Part shown: in pieces, positions 9,668 through 20,242 of the stretch | How the letters are laid out: each line of letters begins with the position of its first letter | How positions within the stretch are numbered: the stretch's first letter is position 1 | DNA from: Aquiflexum gelatinilyticum | GTDB taxonomy: Bacteria > Bacteroidota > Bacteroidia > Cytophagales > Cyclobacteriaceae | Assembly (NCBI RefSeq): GCF_024741135.1 | Contig: NZ_JANSUY010000003.1 | Coordinates: forward strand, 1 to 64,000 | Direction of reading: 5' to 3' | DNA: 64,000 nt | Notes under the pieces: model-generated | Told to the model about the DNA's origin: nothing | Database searches by the model: none | Seen by the model: the letters and a program-made list of their open reading frames with translations, nothing else | Translations under genes and position numbers: made by a program

Positions 9668-10810
9668 ATGAAAAATATAAATTTCTTCGGAAAGCCAATT
9701 TTTTCTCAGCTTCTTTCTTTCATTGACAGAACGGCTTTATCTCAGGTCCAAGCCATAGTCTAATAGTTGTTACTAGAAATTTTATACCTGGCAACATCTT
9801 GTGACCATGGTTTTCTTTTCTTTTAATTGAGTAACCTCGCTGTCAGAGCTTTCTGTCGGTCTTTTAGATTGGCAGAACAAACCTATATACCTTGGTATAC
9901 CATCTCCGATGGTAACAGTAAAAGGCTCAGCAAATTGTTTATCGACATTTACTTGAGACTATTTGAAAATACTGTAATATTTTAACGGATAGCAGACTCA
10001 GAATGGAAGTTATTCAAAAGCTGTATATAATTATCTACTATTATAAGCTTGTTCAATGACAATCTTAGGGATATTGGAAGCCCCCAAAAGACTGAAAAAG
10101 AAATAAAAATTAAAAAATACGTTAAAATATTTGTTATTCGAGCTTATGGTTAGTGTAGTCAGGTTTACCGAAAGAAGCCGTATTGCCAAACTATCCTTAA
10201 ACATTTCAATATTCCTGACGTCCCTTTTGTTGTCATGGATATGGGGAATACAGATTATCCGCAATACGCAAAGTGAACTGACAGAGGTAAGAGGTATTTA
10301 TTTTATCACCAGAATGAGGGAGAAAGCCCTTTACAAAAGTATAAATGAATCCGATCCTCCTGATGAAAGAAACCTTGATATCCTCAAAGACGGAACTTTC
10401 TCGGTCAACCATACCGGAAATGGGGAATAAGAGGCTTGGAAGCTAATTAAGATTGCAAATTGGAATTATGAAAACTCTAAACTGCTTATCTTTTTTATAA
10501 AAAGCAAAGTTCAGGAAGCCTCCACTATTGCGGGGATATATAAGCACAATTGGCAGATTGAACTGCTGTTCAAAAAGCTCAAACAGAACTTCCCTCTCAT
10601 ATATTTCCTGGGCGATAACCAGAATGAAATTGAAATCTGAACTGGTGCTCCCTAAAATCACTTTTGCTAATGGAAGTTTTCAATAAGACAGTCAAAAGGA
10701 ACTGGGTCTGCTCCAATATGATTGCTTTGGTCAGATTCCTCATGTTAAATTATATCCACCTGATCAATGTTCTGAACAATCCTGAAAAAGTGCTTAAAGA
10801 GGAACTATAG
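9668..10810 (+). pseudogene. Decayed IS4-family transposase
   Basis: Translations in shifting plus-strand frames give recognisable pieces of an IS4-type (DDE) transposase in the correct order. The N terminus (NFFGKPIFSQLLSFIDR) starts at 9668. A middle piece with YFITRMREKALYK lies near 10,295-10,340. The C-terminal helix IYKHNWQIELLFKKLKQN, which carries the conserved Glu region, lies near 10,538-10,595. The final piece ends in a TAG at 10,808. Many in-frame stops and frameshifts separate the pieces, so no active transposase can be made. I could not identify terminal inverted repeats or a target duplication. Recognition rests on family motifs from memory. Confidence 0.72.
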
Positions 10811-10979
10811 AACTCAGGTCAAACATCTTTTTTTTAACGTATAGGCTTGCTTTTCAAAACAAAATTATAAAAAACTACATTTCCCTCGCATTAAAACTCC
10901 TTTCACTATTTTCGATTTCAGTCGACCTTTTGTGGAAAAAAAATGATAGAAAAAAAATTCGGCAAAGTATTTGCTAAGA

Positions 10980-11012
10980 AATTTAAAAATTCACGTAAGT
11001 GATTTTTAAATT
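10980..11012. promoter_or_regulatory. Imperfect palindrome upstream of the pectate-lyase-like gene
   Basis: Arms AATTTAAAAATTCAC and GTGATTTTTAAATT (one extra T) flank a 4-nt centre, ending 36 bp before the start codon. It could be an operator or a 5' UTR hairpin. The AT-rich composition lowers its significance. Confidence 0.35.
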
Positions 11013-11048
11013 AACTATTTATTTGAAAGCCCTAGTAAATCACAAGCC

Positions 11049-14000
11049 ATGTATTTGTTTTATAAAAAGACTCTGTTTCTTGCCTTTATAATTTTTTTCA
11101 ATTCTCCCTTCGTTTTTTCACAAACTTATTCTGTTTCAGATTTTGATCCTAATCTTCAAAAAGTTATTGCTTTCCCCGGGGCCGAGGGTTTTGGCAAATA
11201 TGCCTCAGGAGGAAGGGGAGGTCAAGTTCTCAAGGTGACAAATCTTAATGATTCAGGCCCTGGAAGTCTTCGGGATGCTGTAACAAGCTCTGGTTCAAGA
11301 ATCGTAGTTTTTGAAGTGTCAGGGACAATCTTTTTGCAAAGTCCAATCAACGTGACTAGTCCCGATCTTACGATTGCAGGACAGTCAGCTCCAGGAGATG
11401 GGATCACAATAGCTAATCACCGCTTGAACTTCACCAATGCTAAAAATATAATCGTCAGATATATCAGATTCAGACCAGGAGATACCTCTGGATTGGAATT
11501 GCAAGCCGGTTTTGGCGTATACATAGACAATGCAATTTTTGACCATTGTACTTTTTCATGGGGCACAGATGAGATTGCATCATTTTACGCTGTCCGAAAC
11601 TTTACCATTCAATGGAGCATTATCTCTGAAGCCTTAAACAACAGTGTACATTCGAAAGGCAGACATGGATACGGTGCGATTGTAGGTGGTAAAAACGTGT
11701 CCTGGCACCATAACCTTCTCGCCCATGCCATCGATAGGATGAATATGTTTGATCATATGGGTTTGTACAAAAACTCCCAAGAACTGGTGGAATGGAGGGG
11801 AGTAACTGATTTTAGAAACAACGTAATTTACAATTGGCAGGACCGTGCCTCAACCAACGGAGATGGAGGGAATTTTAACTTGATTAACAATTTTTATAAA
11901 CCGGGTCCTGCAACTACATCATCTGAGGCCCGAAACTTTTTCTTGAATGCAACAGGAACCTTCAATGGAAGTAGCACGATTTATGGCAAGTTTTTTTTGA
12001 ATGGGAACATATTGAATGGCAATTCCTCCGTAAGTACCAATAACTGGACAGGGGTAAAACTGGAAACTTCGGAGTTAACAAAACAATTTTTGGAAAGTAC
12101 AAAGCTCAACTCCGCACTACCTACCAATGTCTATAGCTATATTCCCACTGGTCAAGAATCGTATTTTAGGGTGTTAGATTACTCAGGGGCCAGCTTAGTA
12201 AGAGACCCCGTGGATACAAGAGTCGTCCAAGAAACAAGAAATGGTACTTTCACCTTTTCGGGTTCAAAAGGGTCTCGATTTGGCATTATTGATAGCCAAA
12301 ATGATGTCGGCGGCTGGCCAACACTAAGAAGTCTTCCAACGCCTTTGGATACTGACCGAGATGGTATACCGGACGCTTGGGAATCGGCCAATAACCTAAA
12401 TCCAATACGTTCCAATGACCGAGAATATAATTTAAGTCCCTACTATACGGATATTGAGATGTACATCAATTCATTGGTGGATATTTTGGTTAAAAACCAA
12501 TATCCTAACACGCCGCTTACAGTGGTACCTATTTTGCCAGCAGCTAATGCAAACAATATTTCACCAATGGATATTAGTTTTGCTTGGGAACTGGTACCCA
12601 ACGCAGATACCTATCAAATTCAAATCTCAAAGTCCTCAACTTTCGCCAGTGGCAACATAATACTCAGCAATTTGAGAAACCTCAGTATTGTATACCCGAA
12701 ATTAGATGCCAACAGCACCTATTTTTGGCGAGTAAGAGGGGTACGTAATGGGGTATCAGGATCCTATTCAAATACAAGGAGTTTTCAAACCAATTCGGTG
12801 AGTAATACTCCAGGCCAACCTTTGCTTCTTGAGCCCGATTCTGGAAAGGAAGGCGTTTCTTTAAACCCTGCAGTCAGCTGGTCCAAAGTGCCTAATGCCC
12901 TTAGTTATGACTTGCAGATTTCAACGGTTTCCAACTTTTCATCCACTATATTTAGCCAAATAGGAATCACTCCCACTAGTTACCAAAGTCCCAAATTGTT
13001 GGAAAACACAACCTATTTTTGGAGGGTTCGAGCCCGAAACTCGAACGGAATAGGATCATATTCGGCCACAGGAAGCTTCAAAACGGTTTCAATGAGTAGT
13101 GTTCCTGGATGGGTTATTCCTATTCGTCCGACAAATGGGGTTATCATCAATCCTGTTAATGTGGTTTTGGAATGGGAAAACCTCCCTGAGGCAGACACTT
13201 ACAGATTAGTAATATCAACTAATAGTAATCTAAGTTCGCCATTTTTAGACAAGTCCGGTCTCACAGATAATTCTTTTACCATTTCCAATCTGGATCCAAA
13301 TAAAACCTATTATTGGCGAATTGTGGGCGTAAATCGGACTGGGACTGGCTGGTATTCACAAAATTTTTCCGTTTTTAAAACCGGTTCTTTCACACAGGTC
13401 CCCGCTGTAATTCAATTGGCCAGTCCAGAACATGACTCAAATATTTTTTCCACTTCGATTACGTTTTCTTGGACGGAAAATCCAATTGCACAAAGCTATA
13501 CCCTTCAGGTTTCAAATCGGGAGGATTTTGGAACCATGGTGGCCAATATTAACAACATTACTGGAACTTCGAGAACTATTAGCAACCTTCAAGTGAATAC
13601 GCAATACTTTTGGCGGGTATGGGGAAGCAACGAGGCGGGGAACGGACCCGTGGGAGAGGTAAGGAAAGTGAGATCCGCCTCAGCTTCAACCGTTCCTTCT
13701 ATTGCAATTCTCTCAAGCCCAAAGAACAGTGCTGTAGTGGGTGCCCAAAACGTGGAGTTCGTTTGGCAAAATCAGCCAAGTGCAGAGTTTTACCGTCTTG
13801 AGGTTTCTGAGTCTATAAACTTCAATTCCCTCACTTTTTCCCGTAGCTCGATCAGGGGAACCACCTGGATTGTTCCCCAACTTACAGCCAACAGAACTTA
13901 CTATTGGAGGGTACGGACTTACAATCCCATAGGGACTGGACCATACTCAGCAATATCTATGTTTAGTACAACAAATGGGGATATAATTCTAGATCAACCA

Positions 14001-15926
14001 ATTTTGGTGTCACCAACTAACGCAGCTTTAAACCAATCTAGGAATCTTACTCTTTTATGGAATCCCGTCCAAAATGCAACGGCTTACGAAGTCCAAGTCT
14101 CTGAAAACAGTACATTTTCAACAATTGCATTTTCCCAGACAGGCCTTTCTTCAAACAGTGCAAATTTCCAGAGTCTAATAGAGGGCAAGACTTATTTCTG
14201 GCGAATTAGAGCAAAAGCAGGAAGTATCGATTCCAATTGGTCGGCAGTCTGGAATTTTTCAACACAAGGGCAATCCGGAACCAATCCCTTGAATGTAGGC
14301 TTAATTGGATATTGGACCATGGAAGAAGGTAGCGGAATGACCCTCATGGATCAATCCGGGAAGAACAACCATCTTAGTATACAAAACACAACAGGTGCGA
14401 CATGGGTACAAGGAGTAAAAGGAAATGCCCTAGCTTTGGCTGGCAGAAATTTTGCAAGTATTCCACATAACTCTAGCTTGGAAATCACCAGTGCCTTGAG
14501 TATGACTGCCTGGGTCAAGGCAACAAGTGTTCATCGAGGTACTATTCTGTACAAATCAGCTGGCAAGGGTTTTGAGTTGTGGTTCACTATTGATGGTAAA
14601 ATTGAGTTTCGATTGAACAGAGCCTCAAACGGAACAACATACCGAATTCTTTCCAATTTTAGTTATAACAATTCACTTAACCAATGGATACACGTAGCCG
14701 CCTCATTTGATGGAAGGACCATGAAAATTTATGTCAACGGTGAAGAAGATGCATCCAAAACATTTACCACCTTCAACATTGGCACCACTTCTGGTAATTT
14801 GGTATTGGGATCAATGGATGGAATTCAACGCTGGCAAGGATCATTAGACGAAATTCGTTTGTTTAATCGGTCCCTTAGTCTAGAGGAGATCCTTTTAGCG
14901 ATGAATAGTAGTTCAATACAAGAAAAACCTCTTTCAGATTTGATTGGCCATTGGCAAATGGAAGAAGGGTCAGGTAATTCACTTAAAGACGAAACTATAA
15001 ATGGGCTCCATGCCACTTTTGTCGATAATTCAGGCATCACCTGGTCCTCCGGTAAGATAGGACAAGCTATATATTTGACCGGGAAATCCGACCGATTCGC
15101 TCTAGTGCCTCATCAGGAAGTCCTTTCAATTCCAAAGGAAATCAGCATTGCAGCTTGGGTAAAACCTAACATTCTTCATAGAGGTACTCTTGTTAGCAAA
15201 TCGTCAGGAAATGGTTTTGAACTATGGTTGACAATGGAAGGAAAAGTAGAGTTTCGTCTGAATAGGACTAATAACGGAAGTACCTATCGAATAGTTACCC
15301 CATACAGCTATGCCGGTGATTTGGGGAAATGGATACATATAGCGGCAACATTTGACGGACGGACAAGCAAAATCTACATCAACGGTGAAGAGAATGTTAG
15401 TAAAACCTACGGTACAACGATTGGAATAAGTACTAGTGCTGGAGACCTTGTTATTGGTGCAATGGGGGATATCCAAAGGCTTAATGGTGGTTTTGATGAC
15501 CTGCGTATCTACGGCAAAGCACTTACTGCTGATGAAGTTTTGGCTTTGGCAAAACCTGCGCAACAGGCCATGCGATTAATGGAGGAAACGAATGAGAAAG
15601 GTCAAATCAACAATCCCTCTAAAGCTGTAAATGATGAATTATTGCAAGATCATATAGTCGACGAACAAAAAGGGTTAAAGAAGGTCATTTTGTTTCCAAA
15701 CCCGGTCGACAGTCAAATCAATTTGCGGAATCTATGGCTTGAAAATGATAAAATTTGGATAACCATCTACGACATTAACGGTCGCTTAATTCTGAATTCA
15801 TATAGTCAGGTAGTTAATAGTACATTGTATTTGGATATCAATGATTTGGCTCTAAATAATGGTATTTATGTTCTCTTACTGCAGGATAATTCACACAGGG
15901 AAGTTTTGCGGTTTTTTAAGAAGTAG
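11049..15926 (+). CDS. Pectate-lyase-like T9SS protein with six FN3 and two LamG domains
   Basis: A signal peptide (1-25) precedes a parallel beta-helix region (about 35-450) of the PL1 pectate-lyase type: it opens with AFPGAEGFGKYASGGRGG, followed by NLNDSGPGSLRDAV and a core with CTFSWGTDE and HSKGRHGYG. A calcium-type DTDRDGIPDAWE segment follows, then six fibronectin type III repeats (about 489-1068, signature TYFWRVR), two LamG domains (about 1080-1295 and 1295-1505, each opening with a GxWxMEEGSG motif) and a T9SS sorting domain (about 1545-1625, LFPNPVDSQINLRN to REVLRFFKK). The family cleaves acidic polysaccharides by beta-elimination. Its position beside a locus making GDP-mannuronate suggests an acidic-glycan substrate, but the substrate cannot be read from sequence. 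At 1625 residues it is far longer than a simple PL1 enzyme. Confidence 0.9.
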   Translation: MYLFYKKTLFLAFIIFFNSPFVFSQTYSVSDFDPNLQKVIAFPGAEGFGKYASGGRGGQVLKVTNLNDSGPGSLRDAVTSSGSRIVVFEVSGTIFLQSPINVTSPDLTIAGQSAPGDGITIANHRLNFTNAKNIIVRYIRFRPGDTSGLELQAGFGVYIDNAIFDHCTFSWGTDEIASFYAVRNFTIQWSIISEALNNSVHSKGRHGYGAIVGGKNVSWHHNLLAHAIDRMNMFDHMGLYKNSQELVEWRGVTDFRNNVIYNWQDRASTNGDGGNFNLINNFYKPGPATTSSEARNFFLNATGTFNGSSTIYGKFFLNGNILNGNSSVSTNNWTGVKLETSELTKQFLESTKLNSALPTNVYSYIPTGQESYFRVLDYSGASLVRDPVDTRVVQETRNGTFTFSGSKGSRFGIIDSQNDVGGWPTLRSLPTPLDTDRDGIPDAWESANNLNPIRSNDREYNLSPYYTDIEMYINSLVDILVKNQYPNTPLTVVPILPAANANNISPMDISFAWELVPNADTYQIQISKSSTFASGNIILSNLRNLSIVYPKLDANSTYFWRVRGVRNGVSGSYSNTRSFQTNSVSNTPGQPLLLEPDSGKEGVSLNPAVSWSKVPNALSYDLQISTVSNFSSTIFSQIGITPTSYQSPKLLENTTYFWRVRARNSNGIGSYSATGSFKTVSMSSVPGWVIPIRPTNGVIINPVNVVLEWENLPEADTYRLVISTNSNLSSPFLDKSGLTDNSFTISNLDPNKTYYWRIVGVNRTGTGWYSQNFSVFKTGSFTQVPAVIQLASPEHDSNIFSTSITFSWTENPIAQSYTLQVSNREDFGTMVANINNITGTSRTISNLQVNTQYFWRVWGSNEAGNGPVGEVRKVRSASASTVPSIAILSSPKNSAVVGAQNVEFVWQNQPSAEFYRLEVSESINFNSLTFSRSSIRGTTWIVPQLTANRTYYWRVRTYNPIGTGPYSAISMFSTTNGDIILDQPILVSPTNAALNQSRNLTLLWNPVQNATAYEVQVSENSTFSTIAFSQTGLSSNSANFQSLIEGKTYFWRIRAKAGSIDSNWSAVWNFSTQGQSGTNPLNVGLIGYWTMEEGSGMTLMDQSGKNNHLSIQNTTGATWVQGVKGNALALAGRNFASIPHNSSLEITSALSMTAWVKATSVHRGTILYKSAGKGFELWFTIDGKIEFRLNRASNGTTYRILSNFSYNNSLNQWIHVAASFDGRTMKIYVNGEEDASKTFTTFNIGTTSGNLVLGSMDGIQRWQGSLDEIRLFNRSLSLEEILLAMNSSSIQEKPLSDLIGHWQMEEGSGNSLKDETINGLHATFVDNSGITWSSGKIGQAIYLTGKSDRFALVPHQEVLSIPKEISIAAWVKPNILHRGTLVSKSSGNGFELWLTMEGKVEFRLNRTNNGSTYRIVTPYSYAGDLGKWIHIAATFDGRTSKIYINGEENVSKTYGTTIGISTSAGDLVIGAMGDIQRLNGGFDDLRIYGKALTADEVLALAKPAQQAMRLMEETNEKGQINNPSKAVNDELLQDHIVDEQKGLKKVILFPNPVDSQINLRNLWLENDKIWITIYDINGRLILNSYSQVVNSTLYLDINDLALNNGIYVLLLQDNSHREVLRFFKK

Positions 15927-16955
15927 ATAACTAGAGAGAGGCTATGCGAATTGACTTGGAAAATAAATTTCACAAATTAATGCATAAGTTATATTTGCAG
16001 TTAAAGTTGAATTGGTTGTTATATGGAATCTGTTGTCAAGATTCAAAGAAGATTTTTTGAAAAGTGCTGCTAGAAAGTCACTTTTTCTTGTTCTAAAAAC
16101 TGTCTGAAATAGAAAAAAGTCCTTTTTTAGATTGTAAGACATAAAATTGTCTTTTAAGAGCTCGATAAAGAAGGTACTTCATTTTATCCAATGCTGAACA
16201 ACTGTATCCATTTGATAAATCCCATATTTCCATATAATTGGCTATATCGCAAGGTTGTAAAATGGAAAAAATAATCAAAAACGATTATTATGTCCTGTTT
16301 AGCAGGTACTAGGTTTTTGGATAGAGCAAAGTTCCTTTCTCAAAGGAAAAGGGTGTTTCAAGGACAGCATTTTATTATTTGTGTAAGAAGTTCAGAATGA
16401 AGGAAACTTCTAAAATTTGACAACCATCATTTTCTGTTTTCACCCCTGATCTTGGTTTCTAAAGAAAACTGGTCGTCAGAATTAGTTGTCCATCGAGAGT
16501 AAGCAGTTAATTTTTCGAAAATGTGGATATCGAATTAATCAAAAAGCTTCTTTGTTGCTTGCTCTGCCGAGCTAGACCAAGAATATACAGCCTACCTATA
16601 TTCGCTTTTGTATTAATTCACCCGCATGCCCGGTATTTAACAAAATACTTTTGATCTGATCGACATAGATGTTTTTGTATTTTTAAGCAAACGGTCCAAT
16701 CAGATTCGGGTCCTGCATTAAAATAAGGTCGTTTTCTCCCTGTATATCAAATAGCTTGTGTAGGGGACTTTTTAACTCTCGGTAATGGTAATTTATCGGG
16801 TTTAAAAATGGCCAGATCAGCCAATTTTATGGAAAAAGACTTGAAAAGCAGTAAACTATAAAACCTGCATGAGAACAAAACAGCTTTGGGATGACGTTAA
16901 TTGCCCATGGTCGATTTCTACAACCCTATTTCTAAATTGAAATTAATTTAAATAA
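15927..16955. other. Gene-free 1-kb spacer
   Basis: Only short overlapping frames broken by stops are present on both strands, and none has a recognisable domain. Base composition is less AT-rich than the flanking spacers, so this could be decayed coding DNA, but I could not identify a parent gene. Confidence 0.5.
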
Positions 16956-18089
16956 TTACAAGTAATCAGTTTGTTTGAAAATGTTAAGTGAGTCAATAAA
17001 TTTTTTGATTTCAGAAACGGAATTTTCCCAGGTGTACTGTTCTTTCACTTTTTTATATGAAGTTTCACCCATTTCTTTGGCAAGAGTCGGTTGGTCCAAT
17101 AATTGAATTAACCTATCAGCCATGATTTTGATTTCTCTATGATTTACTAAAAATCCTGTTTTTCCTTCTTCTACAAAATCAGGTAATGCCCCGATTTTGA
17201 GTGCAACTATTGGAAGTTTATAGGCCATGGCTTCCAAATAGACGATCCCAAAAGGTTCTCTTTTGGAAGGCATACAAAAAATTGAAGCCGATTCGTAAAT
17301 TTTTTTAACTTCTTTGATAGGAAGTTTGCCCCAAATTTTAACATTTGGAACATCAATCTTGGGATTACATCCTACAATATCCAATTGTGCTTCAGGATGT
17401 GCTTTCAGGACTAATTTGAACGCTTCTATCAATTCTGGTCCTCCTTTTCTTTCCCAATCCACACCTACAAACAATATTTTTTTTCGCTGATACCTACCTA
17501 AAGGATAAATAATATCTGTTTGAGTGATATTGGCGCCAGCAAAAACGCATTTAACTTTTTTTGGATCAATTTGGTATTGGTTAAGGAGAGAGTTTTTAAC
17601 ATGGTTGCTCATGGTAAATATTCCTTGAGATCTTTTATAAAAATCCTTTTCTTTTCGCTGCCAAGATTTAACATTCAAATTTTCCTCTAAATATTCAGGG
17701 TATTCCAGATTAACCAAATGGGTATGGTCTGTATAGATAAAATGAGGAAAAGGACCTATTTTCCCATCAAAATTGGATTGGGTTTGAAATGTGAACAAGT
17801 AATCCTGACTTTTTGCGGCATTTTTGATCAACCTATTGGTGAGTTCCCAAAAGTAGCCACTTTTTTTTTCGTTTTCCTTGAGGCCTTTCCGAGTCAAATT
17901 TTTTGTAATTGGAATAGCATTAAGGGTCAATAAAAGCTTGTTTTTTAAGGACATCCTTTTCAGAAGTAATTCCAAATCAATTATTTCAATTTCATAGGAA
18001 TGAAATATTGATTTAAATTCCTGGATTACAGCATTGTTTATGTGAGAAAATGATCCCAAATGGACAAACAATATTTTTCTTTTTTCCAT
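16956..18089 (-). CDS. Glycosyltransferase, GT4 family
   Basis: A 377-residue GT-B glycosyltransferase. The C-terminal nucleotide-sugar domain shows the GT4 retaining-enzyme EX7E motif (E278 and E286 within REPFGIVYLEAM), preceded by ILFVGVDWERKGG (about 205-217), which is usual in this family. The N-terminal acceptor domain starts directly at the initiator without a signal peptide, so the enzyme is cytoplasmic or peripheral at the inner membrane. It stands alone, with 658 bp to the divergent UDP-xylose synthase gene. Donor and acceptor sugars cannot be predicted. It probably adds one residue to the exopolysaccharide repeat unit (inference). Confidence 0.88.
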   Translation of the reverse strand: MEKRKILFVHLGSFSHINNAVIQEFKSIFHSYEIEIIDLELLLKRMSLKNKLLLTLNAIPITKNLTRKGLKENEKKSGYFWELTNRLIKNAAKSQDYLFTFQTQSNFDGKIGPFPHFIYTDHTHLVNLEYPEYLEENLNVKSWQRKEKDFYKRSQGIFTMSNHVKNSLLNQYQIDPKKVKCVFAGANITQTDIIYPLGRYQRKKILFVGVDWERKGGPELIEAFKLVLKAHPEAQLDIVGCNPKIDVPNVKIWGKLPIKEVKKIYESASIFCMPSKREPFGIVYLEAMAYKLPIVALKIGALPDFVEEGKTGFLVNHREIKIMADRLIQLLDQPTLAKEMGETSYKKVKEQYTWENSVSEIKKFIDSLNIFKQTDYL

Positions 18090-18747
18090 TACCGTATTAA
18101 AATAAAATTGAAATATTCCTCTAAATTAATAGAATTTATTGCCCCTTAAGATAGCAAACACTAAAAATATTTCTTTCTTTAAAAACTGATTTTCTTAGGT
18201 TCTTTTTGTAAATAATGATTAGGATTTTCCTCAACTTTATATTCAGGAAAGAAGAATTGAAAAAGGAATATCACTCGGTATGTAGCTTTAATTTTCTATG
18301 TAAACTAATTATAACAATGTCTAAATTGAAGCAATTTCAAGAAACTATTCAGGCATTTTTTCTTAAATGAAGCTTAATTTTTTTACATTGATGTATATTA
18401 TTTTATGAATAGCGATCATACACAAACTTAATCCAGAAAAATAAAATGTTATAATATTTTTGTTTTTTTTCTGATGTCAAATCAAGATATCATGTTTAAT
18501 CGCGTAAAAAAAAATCATAGATAAAATCGACTTAAATTTTTGTATTTCCCCAACCCGAATCAAGCACAATAAATAATGTAATTTTATGAAAATCAAAACC
18601 ATTATTGATTTTTACAGGTTTAGGTCATTAAAATAATTCTTTATTTATTATGTTTCTACCTGTTAGTTTTAATTTACTTTAAAAAAATAGATTAAGCTCC
18701 CATTTTTTAACGAGAATTTTATTTTCTTTGAGTTTAAATTAAAACTT
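18090..18747. other. Divergent AT-rich intergenic region
   Basis: Separates the minus-strand GT4 gene from the plus-strand UDP-xylose synthase gene. It must carry promoters for both. No ORF or strong hairpin was seen. Confidence 0.55.
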
Positions 18748-19683
18748 ATGAAAAGAATTTTGATTTCTGGGGGAGCAGGTTTTTTGGGTTCCCATTTATG
18801 TGATAGACTTTTAAAAGAAGGCAATGAAGTGCTATGTGTTGACAATCTTTTTACAGGAAGAAAAGTAAATATCCACCATTTGTTGGACAATAAAAATTTT
18901 GAATTTTTGCGACATGATGTCACTTTTCCATTGTTTGTTGAAGTTGACCAAATTTATAATTTAGCTTGCCCTGCAAGTCCTGTACACTATCAGTTTGACC
19001 CCGTTCAAACCACCAAAACAAGTGTTATTGGTGCGATCAATATGTTGGGATTGGCAAAACGTTTGAAAATCAAGATTCTTCAAGCTTCTACATCGGAGGT
19101 TTATGGAGATCCTGAAATCCATCCCCAACCTGAATCATATAAAGGATCAGTAAATACAATAGGAATTCGTGCTTGCTACGATGAAGGAAAAAGATGTGCA
19201 GAAACTTTGTTTTTCGATTACCATAGGCAACATAAAGTGGATATAAAAGTCATGCGGATTTTCAATACCTATGGGCCAAGAATGCATCCAAATGATGGTA
19301 GGGTGGTTAGTAATTTCATTGTCCAGGCCTTGAAGGGGGAAGATATTACTGTTTTCGGAGATGGAATGCAAACAAGGAGTTTCTGTTATGTAGATGATTT
19401 GATAGAAGGAATGTATCGCCTTATGAATTCAAGGGACGGATTTACAGGCCCTGTTAATATCGGAAACCCCGGAGAATTCACTATGTTGGAATTGGCCCAA
19501 AAGGTCATAGAACTTACTGAAAGTAAAAGTAAATTGAAATTCTTACCTCTACCTCAAGATGATCCGATGCAAAGACAGCCAATCATTGATTTGGCTAGAA
19601 AGGAATTGGATTGGGAACCAAAAGTACAATTGAAAGAAGGTTTATCAAAAACGATCGAATATTTTAAGAAAGTTATAAATTAG
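18748..19683 (+). CDS. UDP-glucuronate decarboxylase (UDP-xylose synthase), extended SDR
   Basis: A 311-residue protein of the usual length for bacterial UXS. The Rossmann motif GGAGFLG lies at 8-14, the STSEVYGDP segment at 114-122, and the catalytic YxxxK at Y144/K148 (YDEGKR). UXS hallmarks seen include [12 protein letters not shown] and [10 protein letters not shown], and [14 protein letters not shown] in the substrate-binding half. The enzyme converts UDP-glucuronate to UDP-xylose with bound NAD in the cytoplasm. The UDP-glucose dehydrogenase that would supply UDP-glucuronate is not in this window. UDP-xylose is a likely donor for one of the nearby glycosyltransferases (inference). Other extended SDRs, such as dTDP-glucose dehydratases, are less likely given the PASPxHYQ motif. 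Confidence 0.93.
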   Translation: MKRILISGGAGFLGSHLCDRLLKEGNEVLCVDNLFTGRKVNIHHLLDNKNFEFLRHDVTFPLFVEVDQIYNLACPASPVHYQFDPVQTTKTSVIGAINMLGLAKRLKIKILQASTSEVYGDPEIHPQPESYKGSVNTIGIRACYDEGKRCAETLFFDYHRQHKVDIKVMRIFNTYGPRMHPNDGRVVSNFIVQALKGEDITVFGDGMQTRSFCYVDDLIEGMYRLMNSRDGFTGPVNIGNPGEFTMLELAQKVIELTESKSKLKFLPLPQDDPMQRQPIIDLARKELDWEPKVQLKEGLSKTIEYFKKVIN

Positions 19684-20242
19684 GTTTTATTCTCTTTTTC
19701 ATAATCCATATTTCCTAGTTGTTATTCGAAAATAAAATTCTAAAGGGAGCTATCTATAAAATTGGATACAAGTGGGTTATTTTATTCGGGTATATTTTAT
19801 TTCCATTGAAATAAAATAAGGTTTGAATTCGATTTGACTTAATTGATACTTGCTGAATTTAAACGATTCTCCTAAAATAATTATGGCTGAATCAAGTTTT
19901 AGAGAAATTCTTGAATAATGCTTTTCTAGATATTTAATGAGTTTGGTAATTAAACCAACGCAATTACTTAAAATCACCCTGAAAAAGAAGATACAACCTG
20001 GAGGCATGTCGAAATAAGATAAAAATCGGTTGTCTTGTTTTGTTAATGAAAATTAGTGCGTTAAAAGAAAAAATAAACCTAATCTTTAGTAGTATTTATC
20101 GGATCGATGTTAAGTAAAAAATGTTGAAATGATAATATTCCAATTAATTAAAGGAGGTTATTGAAAGTGAAAGTCTTTGAGCCATTGAGGTTGCATTCAA
20201 TCCATTTATTTTCATGAGTAAAAATAAAAATTATGAAATCGA
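19684..20242. other. AT-rich spacer between convergent genes
   Basis: The two flanking genes converge here. No gene and no clear terminator hairpin were recognised; a short minus-strand frame near 19.8-20.0 kb has no family features. Confidence 0.5.
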
